From Dysgonomonas sp. PF1-14 (GTDB taxonomy: Bacteria; Bacteroidota; Bacteroidia; Bacteroidales; Dysgonomonadaceae), in NCBI RefSeq assembly GCF_029892965.1, contig NZ_JARXWN010000002.1, positions 310,001 to 374,000 on the forward strand: DNA of 64,000 bases, given 5' to 3'. The notes beneath the pieces are model-generated. The model saw only the letters and a list, made by a program, of their open reading frames with translations, was not told where the DNA came from and ran no database searches. The position numbers were made by a program, and so were the translations under genes. Positions 53,383-61,756 of this stretch are shown here, piece by piece (the stretch's first letter is position 1; each line of letters opens with the position of its first letter).

Positions 53383-54111
53383 ATGAAAACCATTCTATAC
53401 ATACTTGGTGTCATCGCACTTACAGCTATGCTATATTCCTGCGACCCCGAAGCGGTGAGGGGAAATAAGAAAGTAAAAGAATATGAAGTCGACATAAAAG
53501 ATTACAATAGTTTTGCTTTCCAGATGAGGGGCAGCAAAATGGCAAAAATAATCTATCAACAACGCCCGGATGCTACTCCTTATTTGCGGATTGTAACTGA
53601 TGAGAATATCTATGACCTACTGGATATAGTATCGGACAGCAGCGGTTTGTCTATAAAAGACAATGTAAAGATCACCCCTTCCAGAATGGAGATATATACA
53701 AATTCATCTGATCTGAGAAAGATGGTTATCGTCAGCTATGCCAAAGTCCTGCTGAAAGGCAAACTGGAAACACCGGAACTATTACTGGAGTCGTATGGTA
53801 TGGGAGATATTACGAACGACAGTATAATATGCGATAGGCTGGAAGCGAAAATTTTTGGCATGGCAGATGTCATATTAACAGGAAAGGTCAACAAATTTGA
53901 TGCTTATATAGCCGGAAAAAGTAAAATCGACGCATTTGCTCTTCACGCAGATTCTGTATCGTGTACAGGTGAAGGTATGGGCAATTTCCGTGTATATGCC
54001 GACAAGTACCTTAAAGCAAATATCTCGGGCATGGGAAAAGTAAACTATAAAGGTAACGCGAAAGTAGAACAAGAAGTCTCAGGACTCGGAGGAGTAGAAA
54101 AAATAGACTAG
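53383..54111 (+). CDS. Diverged DUF2807 lipoprotein paralogue
   Basis: A 242-residue lipoprotein with lipobox MLYSC (Cys at residue 20). It aligns with the preceding protein along its length: EAVRGNKKVKEYEVDIKDYNSFAF against SVRGNGNVTENIVNISDYNQIKF, and IYTNSSDLRKM against IYTNSSGLKGI. The turn residues differ: instead of SGSG they read YGMG, FGMA, EGMG, SGMG and SGLG. It is clearly a tandem duplication followed by consistent change at the turns. Function unknown. Confidence 0.85.
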   Translation: MKTILYILGVIALTAMLYSCDPEAVRGNKKVKEYEVDIKDYNSFAFQMRGSKMAKIIYQQRPDATPYLRIVTDENIYDLLDIVSDSSGLSIKDNVKITPSRMEIYTNSSDLRKMVIVSYAKVLLKGKLETPELLLESYGMGDITNDSIICDRLEAKIFGMADVILTGKVNKFDAYIAGKSKIDAFALHADSVSCTGEGMGNFRVYADKYLKANISGMGKVNYKGNAKVEQEVSGLGGVEKID

Positions 54112-54124
54112 GACACACCATAAG

Positions 54125-54164
54125 AATAAAGGAACCGGATATGCTGCCAACCGATTCCTTTATT
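54125..54164 (+). terminator. Terminator after the DUF2807 pair
   Basis: AATAAAGGAA-CCGG and CCG-TTCCTTTATT pair across a 12-base loop. The T-rich end TTTATTTC follows on the plus strand. Confidence 0.7.
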
Positions 54165-54222
54165 TCATATGCCTCAAGGATTTACACTATTAAGTTATAG
54201 TATATTATCCGGATCAAAACAG

Positions 54223-54486
54223 TTACATTCCGACCTGAGTTCTGATGTACTCTTTAGCTTCATCTTCGGTCAGGAAATACAGAAGCCCTCTGAACTCGAA
54301 CGGAAATTTGTCGAACGGCAGACTGAAGCGTTTTTTTTCGCACTCTAACGAAAAGTTTTCATAAGTAGTCGCTGTATAGTTATACACTTCATCCGGTTTG
54401 CTTATGCGAAACAACTTGATCGACAATCTGCGGGGATCTACTCTATACAAGATATCCCCAACTTTTAAAGCACTTTTTGTTTTCAT
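54223..54486 (-). CDS. Small protein of unknown function
   Basis: An 87-residue cytosolic protein with no signal peptide. It starts MKTKSALKVGDILYRVDPRRLSIKLFRI, looks beta-rich in the first half, and ends with an alpha-helical TEDEAKEYIRTQVGM. I do not recognise a family. On the minus strand a TATCTTTA box (one mismatch to TAnnTTTG) lies about 50 bp upstream, so it is probably expressed alone. Confidence 0.6.
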   Translation of the reverse strand: MKTKSALKVGDILYRVDPRRLSIKLFRISKPDEVYNYTATTYENFSLECEKKRFSLPFDKFPFEFRGLLYFLTEDEAKEYIRTQVGM

Positions 54487-54714
54487 CGCAATCTGGCTTT
54501 AGGGAGTGGCACATATATGGTGTATATTGTATAATGCTAAAGATAGCTATTTTGTTGTATGAAAACCAACATTTTAACAAAAAAAAGCGTACTGTTTTTA
54601 GCAGGTTATATCATTCTGACTATTTTCTATTTTAAGACTTACAAGCTATCATTAATCAAACACAATACACCATCTTACACCTAACAGCAAGGCGTTTAGC
54701 TAACAGTTTTCCAC

Positions 54715-54745
54715 TTATGCACACTTCTCGCCGCATTGTGCATAA
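54715..54745. promoter_or_regulatory. Inverted pair of DnaA-box-like 9-mers
   Basis: TTATGCACA (54715..54723) and TGTGCATAA (54737..54745) are exact inverted copies separated by 13 bp, and each fits the TTATNCACA DnaA-box consensus. They sit about 50 bp upstream of the mce -7 box and next to an AT-rich stretch. An operator for a dimeric regulator is an equally good reading. The rest of the gene-free 54487..54838 spacer is AT-rich without other features. Confidence 0.45.
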
Positions 54746-54792
54746 AATAAGTTTTTTTATGTTATTAATTTCTTTGTCTTATAATTTAGTAG

Positions 54793-54800
54793 TACCTTTG
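54793..54800 (+). promoter_or_regulatory. -7 box of mce-mmd operon
   Basis: TACCTTTG matches TAnnTTTG 38 bp before the mce ATG. A TTTG lies at 54773..54776, but with 16 bp spacing, shorter than usual. Confidence 0.55.
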
Positions 54801-54838
54801 CGCGGAACTAAATAATAACTTTTTATTCAGATAAAATC

Positions 54839-55252
54839 ATGAATATTTCGCACATCGAACATTTAGGTATTGCTGTAAAAAGCATCGAAGAGCAGCTTCC
54901 TTACTACGAAGGAGTTTTGGGTCTGAAATGTTATAGCATTGAGGTAGTAGAAGACCAAAAAGTTAAAACAGCATTTTTCAAAGTGGGACAAACCAAGATC
55001 GAACTTCTTGAACCAACTAGTCCCGACAGCACAATCGCTAAGTTTATAGAAAAAAGAGGAGAAGGCATTCACCACATTGCATGGTGCATCGAAGACGGAG
55101 TTGCTAATGCTCTGGCTGAGGTAGAAGCTAAAGGTGTTCAACTTATCGACAAAGCTCCACGTCGTGGTGCAGAAGGATTGGATATCGCGTTTCTACATCC
55201 GAAATCTACAGGCAGTGTACTAACTGAATTCTGTGAGACTCCAAAAAAATAA
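54839..55252 (+). CDS. mce: Methylmalonyl-CoA epimerase
   Basis: A 137-residue metalloenzyme of the vicinal-oxygen-chelate (glyoxalase) fold that interconverts R- and S-methylmalonyl-CoA. It shows IEHLGIAVKSIEEQLPYYEGVLG at the start, TKIELLEPTSPDSTIAKF near 59 and GEGIHHIAWCIED near 80, supplying the metal-binding His and Glu residues. It is the first gene of a propionate-pathway string and feeds S-methylmalonyl-CoA to the decarboxylase. Confidence 0.95.
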   Translation: MNISHIEHLGIAVKSIEEQLPYYEGVLGLKCYSIEVVEDQKVKTAFFKVGQTKIELLEPTSPDSTIAKFIEKRGEGIHHIAWCIEDGVANALAEVEAKGVQLIDKAPRRGAEGLDIAFLHPKSTGSVLTEFCETPKK

Positions 55253-55381
55253 ATAAGTATTGAAGTATTAGAGTTTACAAGTTTACTAGAAAAACATTAA
55301 TGTAATCGTAATATATGCCTAGACTCTAGTACACTAGTATACTTTTACAACTTTTAAACTAATAAAAAAATATATTAAAAT

Positions 55382-56932
55382 ATGGGCCAACTTGAAAAAG
55401 TAAAAGAGCTTATGGAACTTCGCGCTAAAGCCCGTCTAGGGGGAGGCGAAAAGAGAATTGAAGCTCAACATGCGAAAGGCAAATACACAGCACGCGAACG
55501 TATAGCAATATTGCTTGACGAAGGCAGTTTCGAAGAATTCGACATGTTTGTAGAACACCGTAGTACAAACTTCGGTATGGACAAGCAAAAGTTTCTTGGC
55601 GACGGTGTTGTAACCGGATGCGGAACTATTGACGGACGTCTTGTATACATCTTTGCTCAGGATTTCACTGTTATCGGTGGATCACTATCTGAAACTATGG
55701 CATTGAAAATATGCAAAGTAATGGATATGGCAATGAAAGTGGGTGCTCCTGTAATCGGTATCAACGACTCGGGTGGCGCACGTATCCAAGAGGGTGTAAA
55801 TGCCCTGGCCGGATATGCTGAAATTTTCCAACGCAACATTCTTGCATCGGGTGTTATCCCTCAAATTTCCGGGATCTTCGGCCCTTGTGCCGGTGGAGCC
55901 GTTTATTCTCCTGCTCTGACAGACTTCACGCTGATGACAGAAGGTACATCTTACATGTTCCTTACAGGCCCTAAAGTAGTGAAAACTGTAACAGGTGAAG
56001 ACGTTACACAGGAAGAGCTGGGTGGTGCAAGCGTACATACTACTAAATCGGGTGTAGCTCATTTCTCAGTAGCAAACGAAGACGATGGTCTTGCGCTTAT
56101 CCGCCAACTATATGGTTTCCTTCCTCAAAACAATATGGAGGAAGCTCCTCGCAGAGAGTGTACCGATCCTATCGCTAGAATGGACGATCTGCTGAATGAA
56201 ATCATCCCTGACAATCCGAACAAGCCATACGACATGTTTGAAGTTATCGGTGCTGTTATCGACAATGGAGAATTCCTTGAAGTACATGGCAATTACGCTA
56301 AAAACATTATCATCGGTTTTGCCCGCATGAACGGTCAGTCAGTGGGTATTGTGGCTAACCAGCCGAAATATCTTGCAGGTGTGCTTGATATTAATGCTTC
56401 GCGTAAGGCTGCACGTTTCGTGCGCTTCTGTGATGCTTTCAATATTCCTTTAGTAACGCTTGTCGATGTACCGGGATTCCTTCCGGGAACAGGACAGGAA
56501 TACGGCGGTGTGATCACTCACGGTGCAAAACTGCTTTACGCTTATGGAGAAGCTACTGTGCCTAAGGTAACAGTTACACTTCGTAAATCTTATGGTGGTT
56601 CACACATCGTAATGAGCTGTAAGCAACTTCGCGGAGACATCAACTACGCATGGCCAACTGCCGAAATCGCAGTAATGGGTGCCGATGGTGCTGCCGAAGT
56701 ACTTTATGCAAAAGAAATCAAAGAAGCAGAAAATCCTGCTGAAGCTCTTGCTGCCAAGAAAGAAGAATATAATAAATTGTTCTGTAATCCTTTCAATGCT
56801 GCACGCTATGGTTATATCGATGATGTTATCGAACCGCGTAACACTCGTTTCCGTGTGATCCGCGCTTTGGAGCAACTGAGAACTAAAAAGCAAGTGAATC
56901 CTTCTAAGAAGCATGATAACCTGCCTCTATAA
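55382..56932 (+). CDS. mmdA: Methylmalonyl-CoA decarboxylase alpha / acyl-CoA carboxylase carboxyltransferase
   Basis: A 516-residue carboxyltransferase. It has [17 protein letters not shown], the CoA-binding [48 protein letters not shown] and the second crotonase domain with [34 protein letters not shown]. In Bacteroidales this subunit, with a biotin carrier and membrane subunits, decarboxylates methylmalonyl-CoA to propionyl-CoA while pumping sodium; a propionyl-CoA carboxylase role is also possible. The neighbouring epimerase favours the former. The flanking spacers carry AGTTTACTAGT-type repeats. Confidence 0.92.
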   Translation: MGQLEKVKELMELRAKARLGGGEKRIEAQHAKGKYTARERIAILLDEGSFEEFDMFVEHRSTNFGMDKQKFLGDGVVTGCGTIDGRLVYIFAQDFTVIGGSLSETMALKICKVMDMAMKVGAPVIGINDSGGARIQEGVNALAGYAEIFQRNILASGVIPQISGIFGPCAGGAVYSPALTDFTLMTEGTSYMFLTGPKVVKTVTGEDVTQEELGGASVHTTKSGVAHFSVANEDDGLALIRQLYGFLPQNNMEEAPRRECTDPIARMDDLLNEIIPDNPNKPYDMFEVIGAVIDNGEFLEVHGNYAKNIIIGFARMNGQSVGIVANQPKYLAGVLDINASRKAARFVRFCDAFNIPLVTLVDVPGFLPGTGQEYGGVITHGAKLLYAYGEATVPKVTVTLRKSYGGSHIVMSCKQLRGDINYAWPTAEIAVMGADGAAEVLYAKEIKEAENPAEALAAKKEEYNKLFCNPFNAARYGYIDDVIEPRNTRFRVIRALEQLRTKKQVNPSKKHDNLPL

Positions 56933-57024
56933 TATTTAAGTATTTAAGTTTATAAGTGTACTAGTTTACAAGAATCATTAAGGCTAGTAAACTAAATAAC
57001 TAAAAACTAGTAAACTAAAAGGAA

Positions 57025-57201
57025 ATGAGTGATCAGAATATATCAAAAGAAGTATTGGCTGCTATAGCATTGGCTATATATGATACACAACATCAACATG
57101 ATATAGAAAGTAATGTACTGACTATAAAACATGTATCGAAAGACTATTTGCCTTGGGCAGATAAAAGGGAGTCTATGCTTCAAATGCCAGTAAGAAAATA
57201 A
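57025..57201 (+). CDS. 58-residue OadG/MmdD-like small subunit
   Basis: A 58-codon frame between mmdA and the biotin carrier encodes a soluble peptide. It has an N-terminal helix EVLAAIALAIYD, an acidic turn HDIES, and the strand VLTIKHV followed by KDYLPWADKRESMLQMPVRK. The order helix, acidic turn, LTIK, then W...R...PVRK resembles the C-terminal soluble part of OadG/MmdD subunits of sodium-pumping decarboxylases, without their membrane helix. It has an AAAGGAA ribosome-binding site, and bccP starts 16 bp after its stop. It would help assemble the decarboxylase. Confidence 0.65.
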   Translation: MSDQNISKEVLAAIALAIYDTQHQHDIESNVLTIKHVSKDYLPWADKRESMLQMPVRK

Positions 57202-57217
57202 AATTCGGAAAATCATT

Positions 57218-57667
57218 ATGAAACAATTCATATACAGAATCAACGGTCAGGAATATATAGTTGCCGTTAATAAAATGGAAGGTGACCTTGCAGAAGTTGC
57301 TGTAAACGGAACTAACTACAAGGTAGAACTAGTAAACAATGATGAGGAAGTAAGCCTTGTTAGCCGTCCGGCTGCAAAAGCTCCGGCTGCGACGACTGCT
57401 TCTGCTCCTAAAGCCACAACTCCTGCTCCAACAAAACCTGCGGGTGGCAGCGGTGCCGGCAGTGTAAAATCGCCTCTTCCGGGTATCATCATCGATGTAC
57501 TGGTGAATGAAGGTGATGAGGTGAAGAAAGGACAAACTGTAGTTATGCTGGAAGCCATGAAAATGGAAAATGCTATACAGGCCACACAAGATGGGAAAGT
57601 CACAGGGATACACGTATCCAAAGGTGATTCCGTACTTGAGGGAGTAGCGCTTGTTACCATCGGATAA
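57218..57667 (+). CDS. mmdC: Biotin carboxyl carrier protein of the decarboxylase
   Basis: A 149-residue biotin carrier. A short N-terminal domain (about 1-48) is joined by a flexible Ala/Pro/Thr-rich linker (about 49-73) to the biotinyl domain, with SPLPGIIIDVLVNEGDEVKKGQ and the biotinylated EAMKMEN motif near residue 111. It carries CO2 between mmdA and the membrane subunit. The operon ends with a terminator directly after it; the membrane beta subunit is not present. Confidence 0.93.
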   Translation: MKQFIYRINGQEYIVAVNKMEGDLAEVAVNGTNYKVELVNNDEEVSLVSRPAAKAPAATTASAPKATTPAPTKPAGGSGAGSVKSPLPGIIIDVLVNEGDEVKKGQTVVMLEAMKMENAIQATQDGKVTGIHVSKGDSVLEGVALVTIG

Positions 57668-57686
57668 TAGGTCAGGAATACTATAT

Positions 57687-57720
57687 AAAAACGCTGTATG
57701 ATTTTTTCATACAGCGTTTT
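57687..57720 (+). terminator. Terminator after the mmd operon
   Basis: AAAACGCTGTATGA and its exact reverse complement TCATACAGCGTTTT flank a short T loop, with T-rich sequence following. Confidence 0.88.
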
Positions 57721-57740
57721 GCTTTATTTTAAAGATTCAA

Positions 57741-58210
57741 TTTCTTCCTGCGCACAATCACAGATTGCTTGCATTCCTTTTGGCCTAAGCCCCAAAAGGA
57801 ACCAAAAAGTCTTTTGCGCCCCGCTTCATAGGACGACCCGTAGAAGGGCTTAAAGTCTAAACGAAAAAACTCGCTCAGAAGTTTGTAGAATCTTCATTTG
57901 AAGTTAAGCTCAAACACGTTTTCGTTTCACGCCTTTTTCACCCTACGGGTACCCCGTCCATAAAGCTAACGGCGCGGGCTAACGCACGATTGGCTGGCAA
58001 TTATGCTGCTTCGTCAGCGCGTTGCGACTCTGTGCATTAGCTCCGCAAGCGGGTACCTGTCCGGTGCAGGCGGCGTAGAAGGGAATAGGGCGATAGCCCG
58101 TTTGTCCCCTTCAGCCGGCAAGCCGTTGACAGGTCGCTGAGGAGCGGAGCACTAGCCTTTTGTTTCGTTTTGGGCAATGCCAACCAACGGTCACAGGAGT
58201 GAAACGTATG
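57741..58210 (-). repeat. Dispersed repeat, copy 2 (full-length candidate)
   Basis: Bases 57741..57938 are the reverse-complement partner of bases 1..203. The remaining 57939..58210 are GC-rich compared with the surroundings (for example ACGGCGCGGGCTAACGC), contain two GGGTACC sites, and probably belong to the same unit. The repeat follows the mmd terminator, in the place where a decarboxylase beta gene might have been expected. It has no convincing reading frame. Confidence 0.75.
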
Positions 58211-58214
58211 TAAA

Positions 58215-58307
58215 ATGACTAATGAAATTGAACGTTTATTTAATACAATATCAAATACTGATTGGATTATCTCACTAAAGAATAACTTTAGTCATTATAT
58301 ACTGTAA
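58215..58307 (+). CDS. Doubtful 30-codon frame after the repeat
   Basis: An ATG frame directly after the dispersed repeat encodes MTNEIERLFNTISNTDWIIS and ten more residues. It has no recognisable family, but its base composition returns to that of the host genes. It could be a gene remnant cut off when the repeat arrived, a leader peptide for the next gene, or chance. Confidence 0.25.
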   Translation: MTNEIERLFNTISNTDWIISLKNNFSHYIL

Positions 58308-58329
58308 AATATTCTCAAAACATAAAATT

Positions 58330-58926
58330 ATGAAGAAAATACTTGTAATAAACGGTGCCCCAAAATTTGCACACTCTGGCGGAGAATTCAATAAAACATT
58401 GTCGGCATGGACTATCAACTACTTTCGCCAACAAAAGGATACAGAGGTAAAATACACAGACATAAACAACGGATATGATCCGAACGAAGAAGTAGAAAAA
58501 TTTGTATGGGCAGACATTATCATTTACCACACTCCTATCTGGTGGTTTGCTATGCCTAACGACTTTAAAAAATACTTCGACGAAGTCCTTACCGAAGGAC
58601 ATCAGAAAGGAATCTATTTCAGTGATGGCAGACGCTCCGCAAATCCGACACGAAACTATGGAACAGGAGGTCTATTGCAAGGACGCAAATATATGTTGAC
58701 AACAACATGGAATGCACCTGTGGAAGCGTTTACGCTTGAAGATGAGTTTTTCCATCAACAGAGTGTCGATGAAGGAGTCATGTTCGGATTCCATCGCATG
58801 AATGCTTTTATCGGATTAAGTAAGTTAGAGAGCTTTCATTTTTATGATGTGATGAAAAATCCGAATATAGAGCAATCGGAGAAAAATTATCTGGCACATT
58901 TGGAAAAGATAGGCAAGTCCATTTAA
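58330..58926 (+). CDS. MdaB-like NAD(P)H-dependent oxidoreductase
   Basis: A 198-residue flavodoxin-fold enzyme of the NQO/MdaB group. It shows MKKILVINGAPKFAHSGG, the FMN/FAD-binding region ADIIIYHTPIWWFAMPNDFKKYFDEV near 59-84 and MLTTTWNAPVEAF near 119. MdaB-like proteins reduce quinones by two electrons and protect against oxidative stress. It stands alone between the dispersed repeat and a terminator. Confidence 0.88.
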   Translation: MKKILVINGAPKFAHSGGEFNKTLSAWTINYFRQQKDTEVKYTDINNGYDPNEEVEKFVWADIIIYHTPIWWFAMPNDFKKYFDEVLTEGHQKGIYFSDGRRSANPTRNYGTGGLLQGRKYMLTTTWNAPVEAFTLEDEFFHQQSVDEGVMFGFHRMNAFIGLSKLESFHFYDVMKNPNIEQSEKNYLAHLEKIGKSI

Positions 58927-58943
58927 GGAACACATCTATAATA

Positions 58944-58977
58944 AGAAGAGTCCGAAACACCTGCTTCGGACTCTTTT
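58944..58977. terminator. Bidirectional terminator
   Basis: AAGAGTCCGAA and TTCGGACTCTT form an 11-bp stem. It separates the convergent oxidoreductase and GH13 genes and has T-rich ends on both strands. Confidence 0.85.
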
Positions 58978-59000
58978 GTTATATAACTTAATATTATCTA

Positions 59001-60371
59001 TTACAACGAGTTTCGCGTAAACACTCTGTATTCCCAAGCTTTCAGAGTCTTAGGCAGATTACCGACCAGTTTACCCGTAAAATAATCTATATAATTGTCT
59101 CGTCCCAATGCATCATTGCTGGCATAGGTAAGATTCTTATCCGACAAGTTGAGCATTACCATTATTTCCTTTCCGGCTTTCTCTCTTGAGAATATAAGCA
59201 GTTCTTTTCCATAGTTAGTGCTATAACGCCTGAAGTCCCCCCCCATTTCTCCCGCACGAAGCGCAGGATGTGTATGTTTCAGTTCGTTCAGCTTCTTATA
59301 GAAAGTTGTGGTTGCATTGGCATTCCATGAAGGCACCATATCTTTTTCGAAGAAAGACAGGCGTTTCTTCAATCCCACCTCTTGCCCTGTATAGATCATC
59401 GGCATACCATTCAATGTGTATGTCAATACAGCAAAAGCGTCTACTGCTTTGCCGTAACGTTCAAACTCCGTTCCGTTCCATGAATTTTCGTCATGGTTGG
59501 TAAGGAAATTCATTTTAAATCCGTCCGGACATTTTATTGTATCCAGTTTTTGCAGATATGTGGCAATATCATCGGCTGATTTTTCCCCTTTGTAGATAGC
59601 CGCCATCATGTGCATCAGTTCCCATGAATAATTAACATCGAAAGCATGATCAAGCAGATCGTATTCCTCCGACTCTGCCAGCATAAATACAGGCTTAATA
59701 CTGTCTAATGCAGGGCGTACACTATTCCAGAAATCGGTAGGAACTTCGTGTGCCATATCGCAACGATAGCCGTCGATTCCGAAATCGGTTATCCAGTATT
59801 TCAATGCGTCGGTCATAGCGGCACGCATTTCCTGATTGTCATAATCCAGTTCATAAGTATCTGTCCAGTCATACGGGCTTTTCGGATTTCCGGCTTCATC
59901 TTTCACGTACCAGTCCGGATGTTCAGTTAACCACACATTATCACCTCCGGTATGATTGGCTACCCAGTCAAGTATCACTTTAAAGCCCATTTCATGCGCT
60001 TTATCCACTACCCTTTTGAAGTCTTCTTTTGTTCCAAATTCAGGATTTACTTCTTTATAATTTTTCACTGCATAATAACTGCCCAGAGTTCCTTTACGAT
60101 TTTTCTCCGAAATAGGATGTATCGGCATAAACCACAGTACATCTACCCCCAGTTCTTTCAGTCGTGGGAGATGCTGCTCAAAAGCCGCAAAAGTACCTTC
60201 TTTAGTATATTGCCTTACATTTACTTCATAGATCACTGCATTGCGTGTCCAGTCTTCATGCTTCACAGTACATTTTTCGACAGGTCCTGCTGCCGGTTTT
60301 GTTTTTGGATCACAGGAATAACCGATAAAGGTAATTGCTGCAACAGCCAATAATAATAGTCGATTTCTCAT
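59001..60371 (-). CDS. GH13 alpha-amylase lipoprotein
   Basis: A 456-residue lipoprotein with lipobox FIGYSC (Cys near residue 20). The GH13 barrel has VLWFMPIHPIS near 78, VILDWVANHTG near 134, the nucleophile region GIDGYRCDMAHEVP near 199-212, the acid/base in PVFMLAESEEYD near 228-239, and FLTNHDENS near 289. These match the catalytic Asp, Glu and Asp of alpha-amylases. It is the last gene of the starch/maltose operon and probably degrades malto-oligosaccharides at the cell envelope. Confidence 0.92.
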   Translation of the reverse strand: MRNRLLLLAVAAITFIGYSCDPKTKPAAGPVEKCTVKHEDWTRNAVIYEVNVRQYTKEGTFAAFEQHLPRLKELGVDVLWFMPIHPISEKNRKGTLGSYYAVKNYKEVNPEFGTKEDFKRVVDKAHEMGFKVILDWVANHTGGDNVWLTEHPDWYVKDEAGNPKSPYDWTDTYELDYDNQEMRAAMTDALKYWITDFGIDGYRCDMAHEVPTDFWNSVRPALDSIKPVFMLAESEEYDLLDHAFDVNYSWELMHMMAAIYKGEKSADDIATYLQKLDTIKCPDGFKMNFLTNHDENSWNGTEFERYGKAVDAFAVLTYTLNGMPMIYTGQEVGLKKRLSFFEKDMVPSWNANATTTFYKKLNELKHTHPALRAGEMGGDFRRYSTNYGKELLIFSREKAGKEIMVMLNLSDKNLTYASNDALGRDNYIDYFTGKLVGNLPKTLKAWEYRVFTRNSL

Positions 60372-60389
60372 ATGGTTCTATTTTGGTGA

Positions 60390-61724
60390 CTAACTATTTG
60401 TTTCCAATTCTTTTTCTCCGCTTGTTTCCTTTACGAACCTAACAGCAATAGCACCCAATACCAATAAGGCTCCTGCAATACCAAGCATTATAATTGAGCT
60501 TCCCCCTGCCACATATTTCAATATAACTCCGCCCAGTGCTGCTGCTACAATCTGAGGCAAACATATTGTGCCATTGAATAGACCGAGATAAGCTCCCATG
60601 TTTTTTCCGCTAAGAGCATTGGTAAGTATCGTAAATGGAAGAGCTAGCATTGCTGCCCATGCACATCCTATCAACAAATAGGATACAAACAATAAATACT
60701 GATTATCAATAAATACCGTCGACATAAAACCGACAGCTCCCAACAACAGACTTATTGTATAGGCTACCTTATGAGATTTGAATGTTGGAATAAGTAAAGA
60801 CCACAATACAGAGCCTATCGCCTGTACAGCAAACAAAACTCCAACCCAGTTTCCGGCTTCCTGATACCCCGCACTTTTTGCTTCGGTCGTATGCCATACA
60901 GTTTCGGCTATTCCTCCATTAGTATAAGTCCACATATACATAAATGCAGCCCAACAGAAAAATTGTACCAAACCGACTGTCCAGAATACTTTAGGAGCCT
61001 TCTTCAACAATGTTATAAAGTCTGATTTCTCTTTCTTCTCACTTTTCTCCTGAATACCATGAAACTCAGCATATTCGCGGGGTGGCATTTCTTTTACTTT
61101 TGCCACAGTATATATTACACATAATATAAGTATTGCCGCACCCACATAGAACGAATAAATGACAGAATCGGGGATTACACCTTCCGCCGCTACATTAGAT
61201 ATACCTATCGCAGCAAATACAAAAGGGAATAAATAACCGACAAGGCTACCTGCATTTGACAGGAAACTCTGGATCGAATATGCGAATCCTTTTTGTTTTT
61301 CATTCACCATGTCACCCACTAGCATCTTGAAAGGCTGCATAGCCATATTAATAGATGTGTCAAGAAACATTAATGCTATAAGTCCAAAGAGCATTGCCCC
61401 TGCAATAGTAAAATGAAAACTACCGGCATTAGGCAATAAACACATAACAACAATGGATGCCAAAGCTCCCACGAACAGATACGGAATCCGCCTGCCAAAA
61501 CGAGTCCATGTACGATCGCTCAATGTACCAACAATCGGTTGTACAACCATCCCCATCAGTGGTGGTAATATCCAAAAATAGCTCAGGTTGTGAGGATCAG
61601 CCCCTAAAGTTGCAAAGATACGGCTGATATTAGCGCTTTGTAATGAATATGCAATCTGTACACCAAAAAATCCGAAACTGAGGTTCCAGATTTGCCAGAA
61701 GGTGAGTGTTGGTTTTTGTTTCAT
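60390..61724 (-). CDS. MFS sugar transporter (maltose/oligosaccharide type)
   Basis: A 444-residue protein with about twelve transmembrane helices. It resembles the GPH/SLC45-like transporters of Bacteroidales that import maltose and related sugars. It shows SFGFFGVQIAYSLQSANISRIFATLGADP at the start, GTLSDRTWTRFGRRIPY between helices 2 and 3, and a cytoplasmic charged loop near 225-237. It lies 18 bp before the GH13 lipoprotein gene and 32 bp after the LacI gene, so it belongs to the starch operon. Confidence 0.88.
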   Translation of the reverse strand: MKQKPTLTFWQIWNLSFGFFGVQIAYSLQSANISRIFATLGADPHNLSYFWILPPLMGMVVQPIVGTLSDRTWTRFGRRIPYLFVGALASIVVMCLLPNAGSFHFTIAGAMLFGLIALMFLDTSINMAMQPFKMLVGDMVNEKQKGFAYSIQSFLSNAGSLVGYLFPFVFAAIGISNVAAEGVIPDSVIYSFYVGAAILILCVIYTVAKVKEMPPREYAEFHGIQEKSEKKEKSDFITLLKKAPKVFWTVGLVQFFCWAAFMYMWTYTNGGIAETVWHTTEAKSAGYQEAGNWVGVLFAVQAIGSVLWSLLIPTFKSHKVAYTISLLLGAVGFMSTVFIDNQYLLFVSYLLIGCAWAAMLALPFTILTNALSGKNMGAYLGLFNGTICLPQIVAAALGGVILKYVAGGSSIIMLGIAGALLVLGAIAVRFVKETSGEKELETNS

Positions 61725-61756
61725 GGTTATAGTATGTTTATAAACTTTTATCCGTT

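Noticed and set aside
57939-58210. GC-rich part of the dispersed repeat considered as a tRNA/rRNA fragment
   Set aside because: I could not fold it into a tRNA cloverleaf and saw no conserved rRNA sequence; base composition alone is not enough.
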